A program made the position numbers and the translations under genes. From positions 1-64,000 of the forward strand of contig JABHEG010000385.1 of NCBI GenBank assembly GCA_018676675.1: 64,000 bases of DNA, given 5' to 3'. Of the stretch, positions 61,953 through 64,000 are shown piece by piece. Source of the stretch: Lentisphaerota bacterium. GTDB taxonomy: Bacteria > Verrucomicrobiota > Lentisphaeria > Oligosphaerales > JABHEG01. Under the pieces are notes generated by a model, which did no database searches, was not told the origin of the DNA, and saw only the letters and a list, made by a program, of their open reading frames with translations. The number at the start of each line of letters is the position of its first letter. Position 1 is the stretch's first letter.

Positions 61953-62681
61953 ATGATCAGGAAGTGCAAGAGAGTTGTCGCGTTCACGCTCATTGAGTTG
62001 CTTGTGGTCATCGCGATCATTGCCATCCTGGCCTCCATGCTCCTGCCGGCTCTGAGTAACGCGAAGGGCAAGGCCACGCAGATGTCCTGCCTCGCGAACG
62101 TTCGCCAGATGGGCATGGCCTGCATCATGTACGCCGGTGACTGCGATTACACCTACCCCATGCACTACCGCCAGGCTGCCCCAGGCGGCGAGTATGATGA
62201 TGTCTTCAAACGGAATCGAACAGGCTGGTATCCCCTGTGGGCCATGATTTACCCCTATATTGGCGACCGAGCCACCTTCAAATGCCCCGCCATACGAACC
62301 AAAAAGTACAGGGAGCACCGCAATAGCAGGCAATACTCGTCCCCAAACGATTACTCGGGTAACCAGTGGATCATGTCCCGGAGCTACGGTGCCGTGAACT
62401 GTTGCCGCCAAACCATGGTTACACATCCTACTGACACGATCATGATGTATGACACGTACTGGGGCGATCGCCCCTGCTCCTACCCTCTTGGCACAGTCGC
62501 TGGGGGACCAAACTGCCGTGGTCGGACCGCAGGTCATTACAGTGGCCTGTCTTATGCGTCACGACACAGGAAATCCGGGAACGTGGTGATGGTGGACGGT
62601 CATGCCGAGAACATGCTCGACAACAGTCGCTGGAACCAGTATCCTGATTCCTACGCCCGTTTGTGGCAACGGACGCGCTAG
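61953..62681 (+). CDS. Prepilin-like protein with type IV pilin N-terminus and H-X9-DG C-terminal motif
   Basis: 242 aa. The N-terminal class III signal is MIRKCKRVVAFTLIELLVVIAIIAILASMLLPAL, with F-T-L-I-E-L methylation motif. The C-terminus has H-RKSGNVVMV-DG, the H-X9-DG signature of large pseudopilin families in Lentisphaerae and Planctomycetes. The middle is rich in Cys and Tyr. Such genes are often present in dozens of copies and are thought to be pseudopilins of a type II-like secretion apparatus. GGAAGGA lies seven bases before ATG 61953. Confidence 0.88.
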   Translation: MIRKCKRVVAFTLIELLVVIAIIAILASMLLPALSNAKGKATQMSCLANVRQMGMACIMYAGDCDYTYPMHYRQAAPGGEYDDVFKRNRTGWYPLWAMIYPYIGDRATFKCPAIRTKKYREHRNSRQYSSPNDYSGNQWIMSRSYGAVNCCRQTMVTHPTDTIMMYDTYWGDRPCSYPLGTVAGGPNCRGRTAGHYSGLSYASRHRKSGNVVMVDGHAENMLDNSRWNQYPDSYARLWQRTR

Positions 62682-63643
62682 CCTGAAAGGGCAGCCCACC
62701 ACGCCCCTACGAAGAGCACGACGCAGCCCACACCGGCGCTGAGCTGAACCAGCGCCCCCCCGATCCCCACGCCGCAGCAAGCCGCAACTGCCCCGAGCAC
62801 AAGACCTACTCCGCCTCCCACGACAATCCCCCAAAGGTGGCCGAAGAGGTCCGAACGGGCGCTGGTCCCAAGCAGGGCAAGCAGACCTGCTGCCGCACCA
62901 AGGGGAAGCCACACCCGCCCCCAGGAGCGACGTGCGAGACCATGATGTTGCACGTTCCGGACCAGCTGGAGCCCCGCGAGGATTCCCAGCGCCCCAAAGG
63001 TGGCCGTTGATGCCCCGATGGCGGTCCGGCCGGCGGGAACGGAAAGGGCCGTCAACCCGTTCGCAACTGCCCCGGTCACCCCGATCAGCCCCCACCCGAC
63101 TCCTGTCCCGAGTTGCCTGCAGACGGATCGGCCGAAAGCAACACAGCACAGCGAGTTGGCAAGCACGTGGCCTGCATCGCTGTGAAGCGTGAGGGCCGTC
63201 AAGGTCCTCCACCACTCACCCGCGACTATCCGGCTGGCCTCGGCGCTCCCCACGGAGAACAGCTCTGCACTCGCCGAGTAGGAACCAGTGTAACGGTGGA
63301 AGAGAACAAGGCCAAAAGCAACACCAAGACTGGCAAGAGTCGCAGCGTCAGCGTCCCCGCCGGATAGGGCTAGCGGAACGTTGGGTGGCGGCCAATCGCG
63401 ATTAGCCAAACGATACTCCCTGAGTTCGGCTTCCGCCCGAGCCACATCCGGCACAGGCACCCACGCAGCCCACCCTCGCTCATCTGACTCCACAGTGTAG
63501 GGTACCCGGGCCGACGACAGGACAGCCAACCAGGGAAGAACCAGCGACTCATCCGGAGGCCGGATACAGACCTCAAACTCCCCACCATCGTGGAACGACA
63601 AATCGCCCTCACCCCTAACACCATCATTGAGTTGGCTCATCAT
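62678..63643 (-). CDS. Rhomboid-family intramembrane serine protease
   Basis: 321 aa. An N-terminal soluble region of about 90 residues resembles the DUF2007-like signal-transducer domain (VLPWLAVLSSARVPYTVES...ARAEAELREY). Six to seven membrane segments follow. TLHSDAGHVLANSLCCVAFG is the HxxxN segment, GASTATFGALG carries the nucleophile S212, and FGHLWGIVVGG carries H269. Cleaves transmembrane substrates. ATG 63643 has GGGGAG close upstream. The end overlaps the prepilin-like gene tail by four bases on the opposite strand. Confidence 0.87.
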   Translation of the reverse strand: MMSQLNDGVRGEGDLSFHDGGEFEVCIRPPDESLVLPWLAVLSSARVPYTVESDERGWAAWVPVPDVARAEAELREYRLANRDWPPPNVPLALSGGDADAATLASLGVAFGLVLFHRYTGSYSASAELFSVGSAEASRIVAGEWWRTLTALTLHSDAGHVLANSLCCVAFGRSVCRQLGTGVGWGLIGVTGAVANGLTALSVPAGRTAIGASTATFGALGILAGLQLVRNVQHHGLARRSWGRVWLPLGAAAGLLALLGTSARSDLFGHLWGIVVGGGVGLVLGAVAACCGVGIGGALVQLSAGVGCVVLFVGAWWAALSG

Positions 63644-63887
63644 TCGCTCCCCTGAACAACAGACATCCCGCCGGCGGTTGCCCCCCTTGCCTCCGGAAGC
63701 TGCCGCCCTGGACTGGCCATCAACGCCCCCAACCACAGAGACTGAAACGCATAGTCCCGGGACCTCCGGAGACAACGAAAAATTCCGGTCATCGACTTGT
63801 TAGGGCGTTGTATTGTACTACGTTAACGGCCTTACTAACAACGAGTTTTAGTCTCCTTATTCTACCAGCTGTGGAGGAAGACGACAG

Positions 63888-64000
63888 ATGACAAAGCGGG
63901 ATTTGGTGGTGCGAATTGCTCGGCGAGCAAACCTGAAGCAACGCGATGTGATGAATGTCTTGCAGATGTCTTTGGACACCATCACCAACGAGCTTGCAGC
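63888..64000 (+). CDS. HU/IHF-family DNA-binding protein, N-terminal part
   Basis: The window ends after 37 codons. MTKRDLVVRIARRANLKQRDVMNVLQMSLDTITNEL matches the helical dimerisation region of HU/IHF (K-x-[DE]-L-[IV]...). GGAGGA lies nine bases before ATG 63888. A weak promoter (TTGTTA at 63797, TACGTT at 63819) is upstream. HU or IHF would bend DNA; IHF-like bending is often needed at sigma-54 promoters such as the one at 16044. Confidence 0.82.
   Translation, partial: MTKRDLVVRIARRANLKQRDVMNVLQMSLDTITNELA

Overview
This is a GC-rich bacterial chromosome segment with about 50 genes, one tRNA and no phage, IS element or CRISPR array. Several traits suggest an anaerobic member of the Planctomycetes-Verrucomicrobia-Lentisphaerae-Kiritimatiellota group or a neighbour such as Hydrogenedentes. 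They are a prepilin-like protein with the H-X9-DG C-terminal signature, a sulfatase/sialidase-like/GH20 glycan cluster with a very large FAD oxidoreductase, a receiver-kinase fusion, and HypE/HypF (a sign of [NiFe] hydrogenase). The phylum is inferred from gene content only.

Layout. 1-4.5 kb: the end of a class II aminoacyl-tRNA synthetase-like gene, an OppD-type ATPase, a URO-D/corrinoid-methyltransferase-like protein, and an orphan TrpB2 with a long leader. 4.6-7.4 kb: dCMP deaminase, divergent from a membrane protein with a degenerate spermidine-synthase domain. 7.5-11 kb: an operon of a MacB/FtsX-type ABC pair plus two paralogous two-cysteine, thioredoxin-like envelope proteins. 11.2-15.9 kb: a YiiX-like cysteine hydrolase, a pseudouridine synthase, a small STN-like exported protein, and a receiver-Ser/Thr kinase. 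15.9-16.2 kb: a near-perfect sigma-54 promoter with upstream palindromes and a short terminated transcript, which I read as an undescribed small RNA. 16.2-23.4 kb: an esterase, a U32/RlhA-like protein, hypE and hypF. 23.4-35.5 kb: a co-directional glycan-degradation locus (FAD oxidoreductase, sulfatase, LamG-sialidase-like, GH20, esterase, amidohydrolase). 35.6-41 kb: small exported or unknown proteins, a large hairpin repeat, a DNA-repair-type radical SAM protein and a broken transketolase fragment. 41-47 kb: dinB, pdxT-pdxS, a HAD phosphatase, purD and an FHA protein. 47-57.4 kb: a giant PpiD/SurA-like foldase, then a six-gene livJ-H-M-G-F-paaK-like operon with a clear promoter, operator palindrome and internal hairpins. 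57.5-64 kb: queD, rpmB, tRNA-Lys, a sugar-nucleotide epimerase, a UvrD-family helicase, the prepilin-like protein, a rhomboid protease and the start of an HU/IHF gene.

Regulation. Promoter-like sequences across the window tend to have TAGANT or TACANT -10 boxes with 16-17 bp spacers. Two genes without Shine-Dalgarno sequences have -10 boxes placed so that transcription would begin at or next to the start codon, suggesting leaderless mRNAs. Most start codons were chosen by Shine-Dalgarno spacing, and several are GTG or TTG.
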